A stretch of DNA of 64,000 nt from Crossaster papposus (GCA_037893245.1 JBAIAA010000414.1:1774001-1838000), one strand, 5' to 3'; positions 43,284 through 55,880 are shown, counted from the stretch's first letter. Numbers and translations: made by a program. Notes: generated from the sequence alone by a model not told the origin.

Positions 43284-45925
43284 CACTGTAAAAAATATAT
43301 GTAATTTAACAGAGAATTTTTAACAGATCTTCATTGTAATTTACTTTTACAGCCCTTTTGATGTAGAAATTACTATTTTCCACACATTTCATGTATTTTA
43401 ACGGAATTTTGTATTTTTACAGCGTAATTTGTATAAATAGTAATACATAGTAATTTGTTTGGTTAAAATACGTGTGTTGATGTTAAATTTACAGGAAATG
43501 TGATGTTTTATCAATATATGTAATTTCACTGAAAAAAAGACAATTTAACAGATCATTTTGAACAGATCTTCGTTGTAATTTACTTTTACAGCACTGTTGA
43601 TGTTAAAACTACAATTATCTACAATTTTGTTGGTGTTTTAACGGAATGTTGAATTTTTACAGTGTAATTTGTATAAATAGTAATACATAGTAATTTGTTT
43701 GGTTAAAATACGTGTGTTGTTGTTAGATTTAAAGGGAAATATGATGTTTTATCAGTCTATGCAATTTCACTGTAAACAAATGACAATTTTACAGAGACTT
43801 TTTAACCGATCTGCATTGTAATTTACTTTTATAGCAGTTTTGATGTAAACATTACAATTGTTCACACATTTTCTGTGTTTTAATGGAATTTAGTACTTTT
43901 ACAGTGTAATTTGTATAAATAGTAATACATAGTAATTTGTTTTGGTTAAAATACGTGTGTTGATGTTAAATTAGCAGGAAATGTGATGTTTTATTAATAT
44001 ATGCAATTTCACTGTAAACAAATGACAATTTAACAGAGACTTTTTAACAGATCTGCATTGTTAATTTTTTTTACAGCACGGTTAAAGTAAAAAATACATT
44101 TTTTCGCAAAATGTCAGTGTTTTAACTGAAGTTACAAAAATGTTAAATCATTTTGCCAAAATACATGTGTTGATGTTAAATTTTCAGCATTTTGATGTTA
44201 AAATTACAATTTTAAAAGTGTTCATGTTTTAACGGAATTGTGTGATTTACAGTGTAATGTGTAAAAATAGAGAATGGAACGGATCTTCATTAGGCCTATA
44301 ATTAATTTGACCAGCTGTGATGGTAGTAAATTTAACTTGGGTAAGGTAAAAGCTAATTACATTTTTCTGCATAAACAATTTACAGACGAAAGTAATTTTA
44401 CAAATAAGTGCACACTTATTTTACGCAAATTTTGCAAAACGTTCCTACTCTCCAAATGCAAAAGAGTGAAAACGCCACTCTCTCGCCCGAGTGTTAACGG
44501 TTTAACTCTTTTGTGAGTGGGATTCACTCTGATTCGAGTAAAGAAATGCTACAAAGTCGTCTAGGGGTAATCACTTTTTATCGAGTGAGCCACTATACCA
44601 CGCACTTTTTGGAGTGATTCCGATGACCACTCTTTTTAGAGAGAGCGCCCTATATTATTTGCCTATTCGCGGTATATGTGCGGCGAATGCAGCAAGCATT
44701 TTACATGCTCGAATTTTACAAACAGCCGTTATTCCAACTTGCATTGAACTTTCTATTAAATTTGCATTCAACAATTCGAAATAAAGATTCGTTTGTTTCC
44801 GACCCACACTGCAAAAACTGTGGTGTTAAACATTTAACACCAATGTTTTTTAAAATCTTTTGGAATGAAAATTGGTGTTAAAATGCAGTAAAATGATTCT
44901 TGTGTATTAGCTTCAAATCAAGTACTGGTGTTAGGTACCTTTGGTGTTAAATTTGACCTAGTGCGCATGCGTTTGTGAAATAAAGCCCTCTGATTGGTCG
45001 ATAAGAAATTATGGGGTATCGCTGTGTTAACAATAGTCGATGTTAAATTGTTGTATTTAGTCAAAAAAATCATGTTTTTACAATAATATGTAATTATTTA
45101 AACAATTCCATGATTGAATTTTGATTTTTGTGCACACATAGTTAAAAATTCGCGTTACATTTTATTCGTTTTCAAATGTTGACATTATTCATAAAAAAAT
45201 AGCTGTGACTTCATCGCGGACAAAAAAGCGCAGTATAAAACTAACTAACGGCAATGGCTATGTTTGTACAGTGTAGTACGTATTCAGTAGGTAATATCTA
45301 ATAGGAATAGGTTATTATTGTATGGATGTGTAATGTGTAATAAGTTAGTTCTTGGTATTATTTCATTACGTAATTTGTCCATGCAGTTAATATGCACACA
45401 ATTATAGTGTTAAAATACAACTTCTGATGTAAACAAAGTAAAAGGTGTAGGGTAAATGCTAATTACATTTTTCCTGCATAACAAAATTACAGACGAAAGT
45501 AATTTTACAAATAAGTGCACTCTTAATTTACGCAAATTTTGCAAAACGTTTTTACAACTTTTTATGTAAAAAAAGATAACGGTGTAAGGTAAATGCTAAT
45601 TACAGTTTTCTTCATAAACAATTTACGGACGAAAGTAATTTGACAAATAAGTGCAAATTTTGCAAAACGTTTCTACAACTTTTGATGTAAAAACAAAAAA
45701 CAGCACACTGTCTGGCAACGCTGCTGCCAACACTTGATAACTTGTAAAATAACGGACCTTTTTTTACAGACAATAGTAATTGTACAAATAAAATGTATAA
45801 ATATTTTACGCAAATGTTTCAAAACCTAACTACAACATTTGATGTAACAATAAAAAACAGCAAAATGTCTGGCGTCTCTGCTGCCATCACTTTTGATGTA
45901 AAATAACATATATATTTTTACAGTG
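43284..45925. mobile_element. EnSpm/CACTA-like composite element
   Basis: The ends are CACTGTAAAAAATATATG and the complement of CACTGTAAAAATATATATG, with TG repeated on both sides. The uninterrupted unit near 56830 reads CAGCGTGGGGTCGG, matching removal of exactly this segment. CACT-starting ends and short target duplications fit EnSpm/CACTA, but no transposase is present. Inside are about four ~240-bp AT-rich repeats (43290-44270, marked by TGTAATTTGTATAAATAGTA) and a second ~140-bp repeat set (44340, 45440, 45590; marked GACGAAAGTAATTTTACAAA). The second set is itself interrupted at about 44450-45418 by sequence with ACTCTTTTTAGAG-type and CACTGCAAAAACTGTGG motifs. Confidence 0.72.
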
Positions 45926-46813
45926 TGGGGTCGGGGCCGCTTAAGGGCCCGGGAAATTTTGGATTCTATATGCTTTGTTGTGCAATCTGAGACGATTCCC
46001 GGCCTCTTTCCTCTGATTTTTTTAGCATTTAAAAAAAAGATTATATAGATAAAATGGAGAATTATGGAGATTATAAATATATTATAAATATATAATATAT
46101 ATATAAGTTTATACATAAATGTGGGCCACACCAAAAACTCGAACTAGCGAAAATATATAGAAATATATATAGCAAAACTGTCACCAAAAAGATAAGCTTT
46201 CGGACAATGTCCTAGCTTGGGTTGGACAAACCATATAGCTCCATGGACAAACCAACCAACTAACATTCTTACACAAGGTAATTAACAACATAAACATTCA
46301 TCCAGATATACCGCAATAAAAGAGTAATTGGCAATGGAGTGGACATTACTTAGATAATAACAGTGCGAGGACCCGGTTATTACTGCGTGATAATGATCGG
46401 GTTGGGGGATGACTGCTGGTAATGGATCGAGCCGAAGGATCGAGTTAAGCCCACATTATATAACAGAAGATTTCATGTTTTTGTTATGTTGCCAATTACA
46501 TAAAACTGCATAGGTCGACATTCAGCGATTTATCATGTAGGATTTCAACAAAGGTTGTGAAAAAACAATTGTTACCCGTAGATGTCTTCTTAGTCTAGGC
46601 AACAAATCTAGAAATTTGCCTATTTAAATTGCATGAGGCATTTTTGAGGAAAAGCAAACAAATAGGTGATTCTGAAAGATAATTTTGTGCTGAATATGAA
46701 TATCCAGTTTGTGTTTCTCAAAATTGCCTAATTAGGTCAGTAATTAAGGTCAAAGGTCATTAAGTGCAAATTTCAGTTGTTCGCAAGAAATGGTTTATTT
46801 TACCTCCTAAATA

Positions 46814-48982
46814 TAGGTTTTCCCGGACGATATCGCAAAATGTGCACATTCATTTGTAAAAAATGCATTCAATTTCGCGCTGATTTTCAGAACGACGTAT
46901 GTCCGAGTTTCATTTTCGCAAAAAAGAGCATTCAATTTCATTTTGTTTATTTCAAATAAATGAATGTGCTTAGCGTTTCATTTAAACGATTACAAACACG
47001 TGATTGGGCTTTCGGTTTGACGTATGCCTGGCCGATTATTAAGAATGTGCAATCCATTTCGCAGCAAATCGATTTATCATTGTGTCACGGCCTGAATTGA
47101 ATATTTTTTTTCGTTTGTTATAATTTAAATTCGCATATTCTGCATTCAATTTCAATAAAGTATATATGGCTATACCATTCACGATACAACTTAGATTAAA
47201 TCATTAATAAATCAATGTACTGTGGGACTAATTGATCATTAATGTGTTGGCTCTTTATCTTAAATCTATTTTAACCCTAACCACCCCAAATCCTCCAAAA
47301 TCCTCTTTGCAAATTGCAGGAATGAGGTTATGTTGTTTTTGTTAATGACTTCTCTATCATTTTATCAGTTCAATTGTCTATCCGTCAATAACCTGTCCAC
47401 CAAGACATCTGGGGAGATATGTCTGAGAGTGGTTGTACCATGTAGTGCATTTTGCAGGTGTCACCTGTCCAACGTTGAGTGCAGCCACCTCCTGGAGACG
47501 GAGAGATCTCCAGACTTGCAGGTTCACACCAGCTTGGCCTGCTGCGTCTTGATCTCCAAATCTGTCTTGCCATTCAGGTAACCCCAATGTGCGCTTCACT
47601 CCCGCCTTGAAAGCTGAGTGCGCCATTTCTGTTGGATTTAAGAATGGCAAGTAGGGGGGAAGCAGTTTGATGGTAAAATTGTCAGAATCAGGGGGTAGTT
47701 GGGCTCGGACATGAGGACGAGCGTTGTCATATATCAGATATATGCGTTCACCTGCGGGGAAGAGCATACGACATTATTGTACAGTTGTCGCCAAGAACTC
47801 CTCAAAAGTCGCTCTCGTCACGGTCTCTGATGCTATTCTGTGAGCCACAAGTCCAACCTCACCAGAAATTGCAAACGTCACATTGACTCGCCTGCCTCTC
47901 TGGCCATGGACGACACGTCTCGCCGGTACTCCCCGAGCAGCGCGACCATAAGACCGACGGGTCCAAATGTTGTAGCCAGTCTCATCAATGTACACAGTGT
48001 GTCCAAGGACACCATGCCGGAGAAACCAGTTTTCAAAGACAACTCGTGCATCTATGACTCGTGGCGAATTCCTCTGTTCTGGAACATCTTCAGCTAGTTT
48101 AAGAATTACAAGCATGCCATCTAGAGTTCTAGCTATGGTGCTAGTTGTCACAAAAGGCTTATTAGGAAGATCAGCTCGCAGCTTAGCATTGAGTTGAACC
48201 AAAGTCATCAGGGGGTTATCATCTAGATATCGTTGAAGGGCATCTCTCATGTCGTCGTCAACCTTCCGGTTTATTGGTCCTCCTTTCGGCAGCCTGTTAC
48301 GACGACCATCTCGGAGATATATGCCAACGATTGATCTGGCCGTTGAATGGTTGATGTCCAGTCTATTTGCTACATCTAAGTAGTCCGCGTCGTCAGCCTC
48401 AAAGGCACCGATAAGACGATTTCGATCAACGTCCGATACTCGTCGGTATCTCCCTCTTGCAGCCATTATTGGATAATTTTAGGGGGCATAAAGTAAAATC
48501 GAGCTATATGATGCGGTCGTGGCAAATGCTGAGCAAATAAAGAATGATTTTCTTCAACTTAGGGGTTTATATAGCATTTATTTGGTATGTTTCAAAAGAC
48601 GAGACCACCTGCATGGTTTAATTCCCCATATGTTACTTTTGATAACACATAAATGAATTCCAATGCTTGACCAGGCATACAAATGCGTAGAAAATCGACT
48701 GCACATTTAGCAAAATTGATTGTTGGTAAATTAAAAGGAAAACATGATTTCGGGTGTGCATTCAAATTCGCGCGAAAATGAATTATAAATATACTAAATT
48801 CAGTGCACATTCGGGAAATCGTGCGCTGATTTCTTACGACTGGATGCACCATTTTGCAAAAAAGAATTATCAATTGTTAAATAGAAAACGGTAATGTGAA
48901 CGTTCATACTATTTCGCACGAAAACGAATGCACCAGTTACAAATGAATGTTCACATTTTGCGATATCGTCCGGGAAAACCTA
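46814..48982 (-). mobile_element. Tc1/mariner/IS630-like transposon with transposase
   Basis: The element is 2169 bp. Its ends TAGGTTTTCCCGGACGATAT are inverted and nearly identical for about 50 bp. TA flanks at 46812-46813 and 48983-48984. It interrupts the left inverted repeat of the larger element, whose right repeat near 52607 shows the unbroken form (TTTTTTATACAATGG). Subterminal regions contain many GCATTCAATTTCG-like motifs. It carries one transposase gene on the minus strand. Confidence 0.88.
47378..48466 (-). pseudogene. DDE transposase (Tc1/mariner/IS630 type) with one in-frame stop
   Basis: The frame begins at 48466 and runs 230 codons to a TAA (47774-47776), then continues in the same frame to 47378, about 362 codons in all. 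Two helix-turn-helix regions are visible (DVANRLDINHSTARSIVG, about residues 31-48; TLVQLNAKLRADL...TTSTIARTLDG, about 88-117), joined by a GGPINRK linker. The catalytic triad is readable: VYIDETGYN (D161), LIYDNARPH (D247) and LPFLNPTE (E280), with 32 residues between the second Asp and the Glu. The stop falls between the first and second Asp, so this copy cannot make an active enzyme without readthrough. Apart from that codon the frame is clean, suggesting recent inactivation or a sequencing error. Confidence 0.92.
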
Positions 48983-49429
48983 TACTAGGCCTATGATGTT
49001 AATAATTTTGCAATTTCTTTTTTAATAAATCATACACAGCATGTCAAAATATCGAAATGAATGGAAATTGTTAAAGAATTATTCACTTCTTTTGACAATA
49101 TCTCCTTAACCATTGGACTTTCTCTTTTTCACCACGGGATGAGTTTACAGGCTGTTTTTCAAACCTATGCACTTTTGATCAGTGTTCTCTGGCTGATTTA
49201 CATTGTTTTGGGTATTGATGGACAGGAATATGGTGTTTGGTTTCATAAATTATTATAATTAGGACGGTAATTAGAGCCAAGGGTCAATTAGTGAAAAATA
49301 CCAATTATTAGGAAATTTCATTTTTGTGCATCCCTACAAAATGATGGTGCTTAGTAGGCCCCTCTATACAATACCGCACATGCTTTTGTTAGATCTACAG
49401 GGTGGGAATCCCTACCCACTGTCTGAAGC

Positions 49430-49516
49430 AGTGATGTAGTACTCGAGACCGGTCTCGGTCTCGGCTAGCCGGTCTTGGTCTCGGAAGTCTGGTCTCGGGT
49501 CTCGGTGCCGAGATCG
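49430..49516 (+). repeat. GGTCTCG-rich tract
   Basis: Multiple GGTCTCG and CGAGACC strings in succession (TACTCGAGACCGGTCTCGG and onwards). Such tracts are known from the ends of DNA transposons in several animals; here no second end was found. Confidence 0.6.
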
Positions 49517-49639
49517 GCAATGAAAATGTAGTAATAAATGCACTAGTAATACAAAACAAAGCCCAGTAGTATACTGTATAATGATAGTAGGCCTATGTGG
49601 ATATGAATAGGCATACATAATGAACATGTAACGGGTAGA

Positions 49640-49658
49640 CCCCCCCCCCCCCCCCCAT
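49640..49658 (+). repeat. Poly-C tract
   Basis: About 18 consecutive cytosines just upstream of the 49671 frame. Length is likely polymorphic or error-prone. Confidence 0.85.
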
Positions 49659-49670
49659 TCGGCAACTTCT

Positions 49671-50357
49671 GTGAAGTTCCTATCAAATAGAGGGCGCAGC
49701 AACATAATAATAAACCTGTTGGACAGTTGCATCAAGCTTAGCAAGTCCAGCCAGCCTCCACCGTCTCCATCCAGCTCCATTTCATCTAGCATCCCGTGCG
49801 GACAACGGTCCCCAAACAGCATTCCAAGCGACGATGAATCACTTCTTCTATCCTGTGAACTAGACTCTGGCCCGTCCACATCAAGAACGACACCAACCAC
49901 GGTCTCACACAAATTATCTGAGGAAAACTTCAAACTGGTGAAACTCCTTGCAGTCAACGTCAACATTTTGACATCTGTCAAGGAACACATCACCCGCCAA
50001 ATACGACTCCTTTCCCGGTCAATCGAGACTAGCACACCACCACCTTATGTCGAGGTAAAAATACGGCCACCACGCCGTCCACACCGAGCCCTAAAATTCC
50101 AGGGGTCATTCCAGGATCGCTGGAGCAATCTCCAGAAAAGAACATCGCTGCTCTTCACACGAATTACGCTGCAAGAATACGAGCATCAACTCCACATCAC
50201 CGAGGCCCATCTGACCAACGCCAGACGCTCAGCCCAAGACAAGCTTGCTCAAGATTTCCAGGGTCCAGATTATCCCACCGCTCGTGAGCTTCTTCACAAG
50301 ACCCCACCAACCGACAAGAGGCATCAAAAGAAACCGACAACACTAGTCGATCTCTAA
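49671..50357 (+). CDS. Hypothetical N-terminal ORF of the RT element
   Basis: An open frame of 228 residues with a Ser/Pro-rich stretch near residues 28-75 (QPPPSPSSSISSSIPC), then a basic, possibly helical part (KEHITRQIRLLSRS, LQEYEHQLHITEAHLTNAR). It lies in a different reading frame from the RT region that begins at 50518, 160 bp downstream. It may be the element's first protein or the decayed N-terminus of the RT protein. I recognise no domain. The minus-strand frame overlapping it (49412-50035) is treated as a shadow. Confidence 0.4.
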   Translation: MKFLSNRGRSNIIINLLDSCIKLSKSSQPPPSPSSSISSSIPCGQRSPNSIPSDDESLLLSCELDSGPSTSRTTPTTVSHKLSEENFKLVKLLAVNVNILTSVKEHITRQIRLLSRSIETSTPPPYVEVKIRPPRRPHRALKFQGSFQDRWSNLQKRTSLLFTRITLQEYEHQLHITEAHLTNARRSAQDKLAQDFQGPDYPTARELLHKTPPTDKRHQKKPTTLVDL

Positions 50358-50517
50358 CCACAAAACCAAAAGGTCTTTTTCAGGACCACCACACTTTCTC
50401 AAAAGAGATAAATCCGTCATCTTGCCTCTATAATATTAGAATTGTAATAAATAAACTTGAATATAACCCACCCTATACCTTATCCGTTATATTAAAACTA
50501 CAAATCTTTCAACTACC

Positions 50518-51700
50518 ATGGCAAGGAGAAAACTCAACAAAGAAACAAATAGATCCCCAAGTCACTCAAAATCTAACCATTTCTCTAACAAATGCAAATC
50601 GAAAACCAAACGAGCCAACTCCAATATGCGCTCACTAGCAGAACAATGCCAATTTTTCATAACGAACCTATCCAAAGCAATACTATCGCAAACTGAAATA
50701 ATTGCTTTAGGAAAAGGTTTAAACTTCGTACCCACTCCTGCTAAACCAAACTGCAATTCACTTGTAAGTGACATAAATACCTTCAATCGAAGACTAAGAA
50801 TTGCATTCTTGATGCGTAACAAACGCTCCAAAAACCATCCTTTCAAACCACCATAACAATGGCAACCAAAATCATCCCCTAGTGCAACACTAGAAGAATA
50901 TTTGGAAGCCACACAATTCGAACTGGCCCACATCAGGCTAAGGAATCGGCACAAAAATATGACCACACAAGAACTATCCGCCATAAACAAACTTAAAAAC
51001 AATCCTGACATCGTAGTCAAACCATATGACAAAGGCAGAGGCATCTGCATTATGAACCACTCAGATTATCTACAAGTGGGTCACCACCACCTTGAGTCCC
51101 ATCATTATACCCAACTGGACCAAGACATTACCCCACAAACTATTATAATGGTTCACAACACATTAATTGAAATGAGAAGCAACAAACACATCGACAACGA
51201 TACTCTGAAATACCTCGACCAACTTTCACAAAACTGCCAATGTCCATCCATGTAGTTTCTCCCCAAAATACACAAAACTCCGCCACCGGGAGAACCTTTT
51301 GTTGGACGACCAATTATAATTGGATGTACCAGCCCTACAGCCAAAATTTCAGAATACATAGACTATTTTCTTCTTCCTATAGTCACCGCACAACCCACAT
51401 AATTATGTCCGCGACACAGCAGACATTTTGCGCAAACTGGACGAAAGACAATTTCCACAAGATGTCTTAATTACAAGCATCGATGTTGTTTCTATGTACA
51501 CAAATGTCCGACAGACGGAAGCAACCAATGCCTTTGCAATGCCCTCAAAAACACAAACCATAACCATCCGATCACAAAACCACCCTCGACTTGCATCCAA
51601 AAACTTCTGGAACTCATTCTTGGCCGCAACTGTTTCCAATTCGGAAATAAGTTCTTTCTCCAGGAAATTAAACAATAATGGAACTTAAACAAACACTGGA
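50518..51700 (+). pseudogene. Penelope-like reverse transcriptase, decayed
   Basis: From the ATG at 50518 one frame runs to about 51396, broken by in-frame stops at 50854-50856 (TAA) and 51253-51255 (TAG). A +1 shift near 51397 leads into another frame. Recognisable pieces in order are IIALGKGLNFVPTP (typical of the N-terminal part of Penelope-like proteins), VVKPYDKGRGICIM, FLPKIHKTPPPGEP, GRPIIIGCTSPTAKISEYID, RDTADILRKLDE and the RT motif-A string SIDVVSMYTNV with the first catalytic Asp. A further piece, LELILGRNCFQF, precedes a break near 51690. I could not find the YxDD box or a GIY-YIG endonuclease downstream, so the copy is dead and 3'-incomplete. Assignment to Penelope-like elements rests on these motifs from memory. 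Confidence 0.7.
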
Positions 51701-53543
51701 ACTTAATCCAAGGCAATCAAATACTTTCGGATCTATTTCCGAAACCTCCACGCATTGCCTTAAAAAAAATTAGAGCAAAATTACCACAGCAAAATCAAAA
51801 GCTCGAACCTCTACCAATAGACTCTGGCTTTTTCGAACAACAAATTGAACCAGACGAAACCCTCAACATTATTGCTCTCCCTACTGGACGAACAATTTGA
51901 AACCGACTAAAAAAACCATATGGCTCAAACCAAACTTACATGATTGGAATATACCCAATCCCAGCCACAACTTTTCCGCGAGTCAGCCTCGATTTTTTTT
52001 TGAATCACCCATTTGCAACTGAAGAGGATTTGCTAACAAGAGGATTTGCGAACATAATCCTCTGCTCGCACCACCAGTAACATTTGATTATTCAACTATC
52101 ATAGTCGCTCAATCTATTATGTCCGCCCACCTACATTTCAATCGGACATAACCGGCAAAGACTAAGTCATGCTTAAAATTATTATTTTTAAGCCACACAG
52201 GTCACAGAGTAAAAGTGTCACTGAATGGGATAGTGCCACCCCTCTCTCCAAACCAAAAATGGACATAAAATGAATTCCCTTAAAATTGGGTATTCTGCAC
52301 TAATTGACCCTTGGCTCTAATTACCGTCCTAATTATAATAATTTATGAAACCAAATACCATATTCCTGTCCCTCAATACCCAAAACAATGTAAATCAGCC
52401 AGATAACACTGATCAAAAGTGCATTTAGGTGTGAAAAGCAGGTACAAACTCATCCCGTGGAGAAAAAGAGAAAGTCCAATGGTTACGGAGATATTCGCAA
52501 AAGAAGTGAATAATTCTTTAACAATTTTCCATTATTTTAGATATTTTGATATGCTGTGCGTGATTTATTATAAGAGAAATTGCAAAATTATTTACACCAT
52601 TGTATAAAAAAGGTAAAATAAACCATTTCTTGTGAAAAAATGAAATTTGCACTTACTGACCTTTGACCTTAATTACTGACCTAATTAGACAATTTTGAAA
52701 AACACAAACAAGATATTCATATTCAGCACAAAATTACCGTTCAGAATCACCTATTTGTTTGCTTTTCCTCAAAAATGCCTCATGCAGTCATATTTTCTCA
52801 AAATCAAACCAGTCTATCTTGGCACAACTGCCAGATTACTCTCAGAGGCCTGGTGATGCTAGAACTTGGTAGCTTACAGAAAGGAATGGGGTGACGCAGA
52901 CACAAACTGTGGCTATATTGATTTAGTTTCAGTATGAGATTTATATGGTATTGTTTACGAGGGGCAATTTTTTGGTTACTATGCCAACTCAAGCTTACAA
53001 GCGTTATTTAGCGATACAAATAATCCAATGAGGGTTCTTTACCGCCACTGTAGCTTTAGAAATGACGACACGAACAGTCCAGGGCATGAGGGTATTAATT
53101 TGGTACCAGTGAATCCGATGAGATCGGGTGGGGACAATTCGCTGGTTACCATGCCAACTTCTACTGAAGGCCGAAAGCTTAACGGTGAACAATTACCAAA
53201 CTTGAATTGACAGCCTGAAACTAAATCACGAATATTGTGAGTTAAGTTGCGTTCACAAAAATCCCTATTCTTTTGTACTCATGAAGAGTTTCCCATTTTG
53301 CGTATTAATTTAAGTCTTTATTGTGACCGAGTTTTTTTTTGTTAAGCGTGTTATCTTTGCACCACTGGTTTGCTCTATTGACAGAGGTCTGGCGATGGGG
53401 TTTTATAATTTACAGAAAGCATTGATGGCGAGGCAGACGATGTGTATCTCTTTGATTGGTTATCACAGTTAATACGTCATTCTAGATCGGGCTGGTAATT
53501 GGCTAGTCATAAACCGTAGTCCCTGATTGACGGAGGTTTTTAA

Positions 53544-54482
53544 GACCAAAAAAAAGTCTCCGGTTTCTGGTATGGAGCTTGCCCCAAAAGTGGTGCGGCG
53601 ACGCGGCTTTTTTTTTTTCCCTTTTTTTTTCTTTCCAAACAGGTGTGTTTGGCTACATAACATGTGACCCAGCTATGCAAGGGAAAGATGCACGAATAAG
53701 CCACTTTGTAATACAAGTGTAATGAATGGACAACTGGGGGCATATAAAAAGAGCAAGAATGTTGGAATAATAGTGAAAATATACATGGACATGTTGTGGC
53801 ATCTAATGTTTGTTGAGAATAAATACAAATGCCAAAGTATGATCTGTCTCTTGTATACTCTTTAAGTCAAAATGGGAAACTTGTTGAGTGGAAACTGCAA
53901 AGCTAATGTCATGCGATAGAAGGAATATTCCTATGGGGTAAAGAATAAAATATTTTCCATTTCCAACAATTTGTTCACCTCATAGTAATATTTATTCTAT
54001 TGCACTCCACATAAAACAAACTTAAAATAAATAATCCTGGCAATGATGGGCAACTTAAGTTAGACCGTACCGCGACTTTGACATCGTGCACATAATGTGC
54101 CGCAATGCTGGTATTAGTCTGCTCCCTTACATATTGCAGTTATTAAAAGCGGTTACAAGTTCCAGATACACGACCTTCGCTTCCACTCACGTCTGGCTTC
54201 TATACACAAAATCACGAAAATACAACGCCATCTGCAAATGATGCCCGACTATTCTGTGCAAAATATATGGAAGCCCAGACAGGCCACATAAAGCCTATAC
54301 TCGATGGTAACCCCATCTAAATACACGTTCAAATTGTGCAGCAGCAGAATTCTAGACGAACCAGTGAGTTTGGCGGTTTTGAGTCATCGTCTTACATTTA
54401 AAAAAAAAAATTCATTTTGCTGACGCGCATGGCTACGGCGACGCGCGCGCATACCAGAAACCGGAGACTTTTTTTTTTGGCC
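53544..54482. mobile_element. PIF/Harbinger-like element, copy in unit 2
   Basis: Same element and same position within the unit as 40263-41200, flanked by TAA, 939 bp. Because units 1 and 2 share it and unit 3 lacks it, insertion happened before units 1 and 2 separated but after unit 3 split off, or unit 3 lost it. Confidence 0.82.
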
Positions 54483-55533
54483 TAAAGCTCATTACCTAAT
54501 CGGATAAACGTAAGCTGCAGACCATTGGTGTCTGGTCTTCTTTTTAATTAAAATGTCGTCAAACGGAATGTACCACCGTATAAATAAAGGCACCGACAAA
54601 TAGGAGGTAGCGTATACGTTCCTAACCGAGCAATTAGCCATTTGCGAGTGACCCCGAGTTAAATCTGAATAACATCTTGTACACGGACTTGCTCACACAG
54701 CTTGGCACCGTTGACCTTTAAATTCTCCAGACTAAAGACACTGTTGCCATATCACATGATTCGAGGCAAGCTCATATGTAACGTAGCAGGCGTTCAGCAC
54801 CAATACATTATTCACAATGGGTGAGTATGACACAAAGACACCAGACCATTCCGGATCTGGGGGTTGCTAGCAAGGCTTGTCCCGAATCACGTGATATAGC
54901 AACAGTTTTTTAGTCTGGAAAATTCAAATTCAAAATGTGCAAAGCTATGTGAGCAAGTCAGTGTACCAGATGTTATTCACATTTAACTCGGGGTCACTCG
55001 CAAATGTCTAATTTTACGCTGGTTGGTTTCATTCTCAAATGTAATAAGCAATTCAAGGCAATTCAATCGTTCCAACAATAAGCGGCTTTACAAATATCCT
55101 TTACAAAAATGTAGCTTGACAAATACATGTATCCCAACTCTTGTAATTATTATCGACGTTTTCAGTGATGAACATGATTCGAGGAGGAGTCTTTACTGTC
55201 AGTATAGCTTCAGAAATGATTAAGTTCCAGTTTCCAGTGATTAAGTTCCAGCCTGGAATTAAATATAGTCACAAATATTGTGAGTTGCTTTCACACACAA
55301 AAAATATATACTTTTGTACTAATTGTAACCGAGTAGTGGTTTGGTAACAATACAATTTTAAGTAAACCAGAAAACAGAAGGGGTGGTGACAAAAGTGTTG
55401 AGTGTTCTTCAAGTGCGGATTATTTTATTTAGTACGAACAAACTCTCGGGCAATATACCCAAAATGTCCGATATATTAAAAACAAAGGACAGCCAAAGGT
55501 GTCTGCAAATAAGAAAATGGAATAGAAATACTA

Positions 55534-55880
55534 TAGGTTTCCCAGGACGATATCGGAAAATGTGCACATTAATTTGTAAAAGATGCATTCATTTTTGTGC
55601 GATATAGTATAAACGTTCCCAATCCTGTTTTCTATTTAAAAATTGATAATTCTTTTTCCATGAAGGTGCATTCAGTCGTAAAACATCAGCGTACGATTTA
55701 CTGAATGTGCACTGAATTTAGTATGGATAATTCATTTTAGCGCGAATTCGAATGCACACCCGCCATCATGTGTTTCTTTTAGTTTATAAACAATCGATTT
55801 CGCTAAATGTGCAGCCGATTTCCTGCGCATGTCTGTCAAGCATTGGAATTCATTTATGTGTTAACCAAATCAACATTATG
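55534..55880 (+). mobile_element. TAGG-ended partial element, unit 2
   Basis: Begins TAGGTTTCCCAGGACGATAT; same fragment as 42227-42565 and truncated at the same place, so the truncation predates the unit duplication. Confidence 0.7.

Larger units (their letters stand above)
39383..46438 (+). repeat. Copy C upstream unit 1 (with insertions)
   Basis: Starts at GATCGAGTTAAG beside the FReD copy C start codon and runs to the next GATCGAGTTAAG at 46439. It contains the AGAGGCCTGG/ATTGG-box block, two upstream motifs (39745, 41735), a TATAAATAAAGGCACCGAC string near 41296, a TAGG-ended partial element (42227), the GGGGCC MITE (42590) and ~250-bp GC-rich repeats. A Harbinger-like (40263) and a CACTA-like element (43284) are inserted. 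Confidence 0.85.
46592..52816. mobile_element. Long inverted-repeat element with Penelope-like RT
   Basis: Unit 1 (39533) and unit 3 (57492) read straight through GTCTTCTTGGCACAACTGCC or a close variant, so this 6225-bp segment is an insertion. TCTT occurs at both edges. Inside about 40 bp of unrelated outer sequence, the two ends are inverted copies of roughly 525 bp. Left: 46634-46811 plus 48985-49330, split by the mariner-like element. Right: 52260-52786. Matching strings include GCATGAGGCATTTTTGAGG, AAACAAATAGGTGATTCTGA, TTAAGGTCAAAGGTCA, CAGCCAGA-type sequence and ATTAGAGCCAAGGGTCAATT. Between them lies a decayed reverse transcriptase region (49671-51700). Confidence 0.78.

Noticed and set aside
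39718-53192. Repeated small frames in the upstream units (for example 39718-39906 and 53004-53192)
   Set aside because: Their similarity follows tandem duplication of the whole unit and gives no evidence for protein-level selection.
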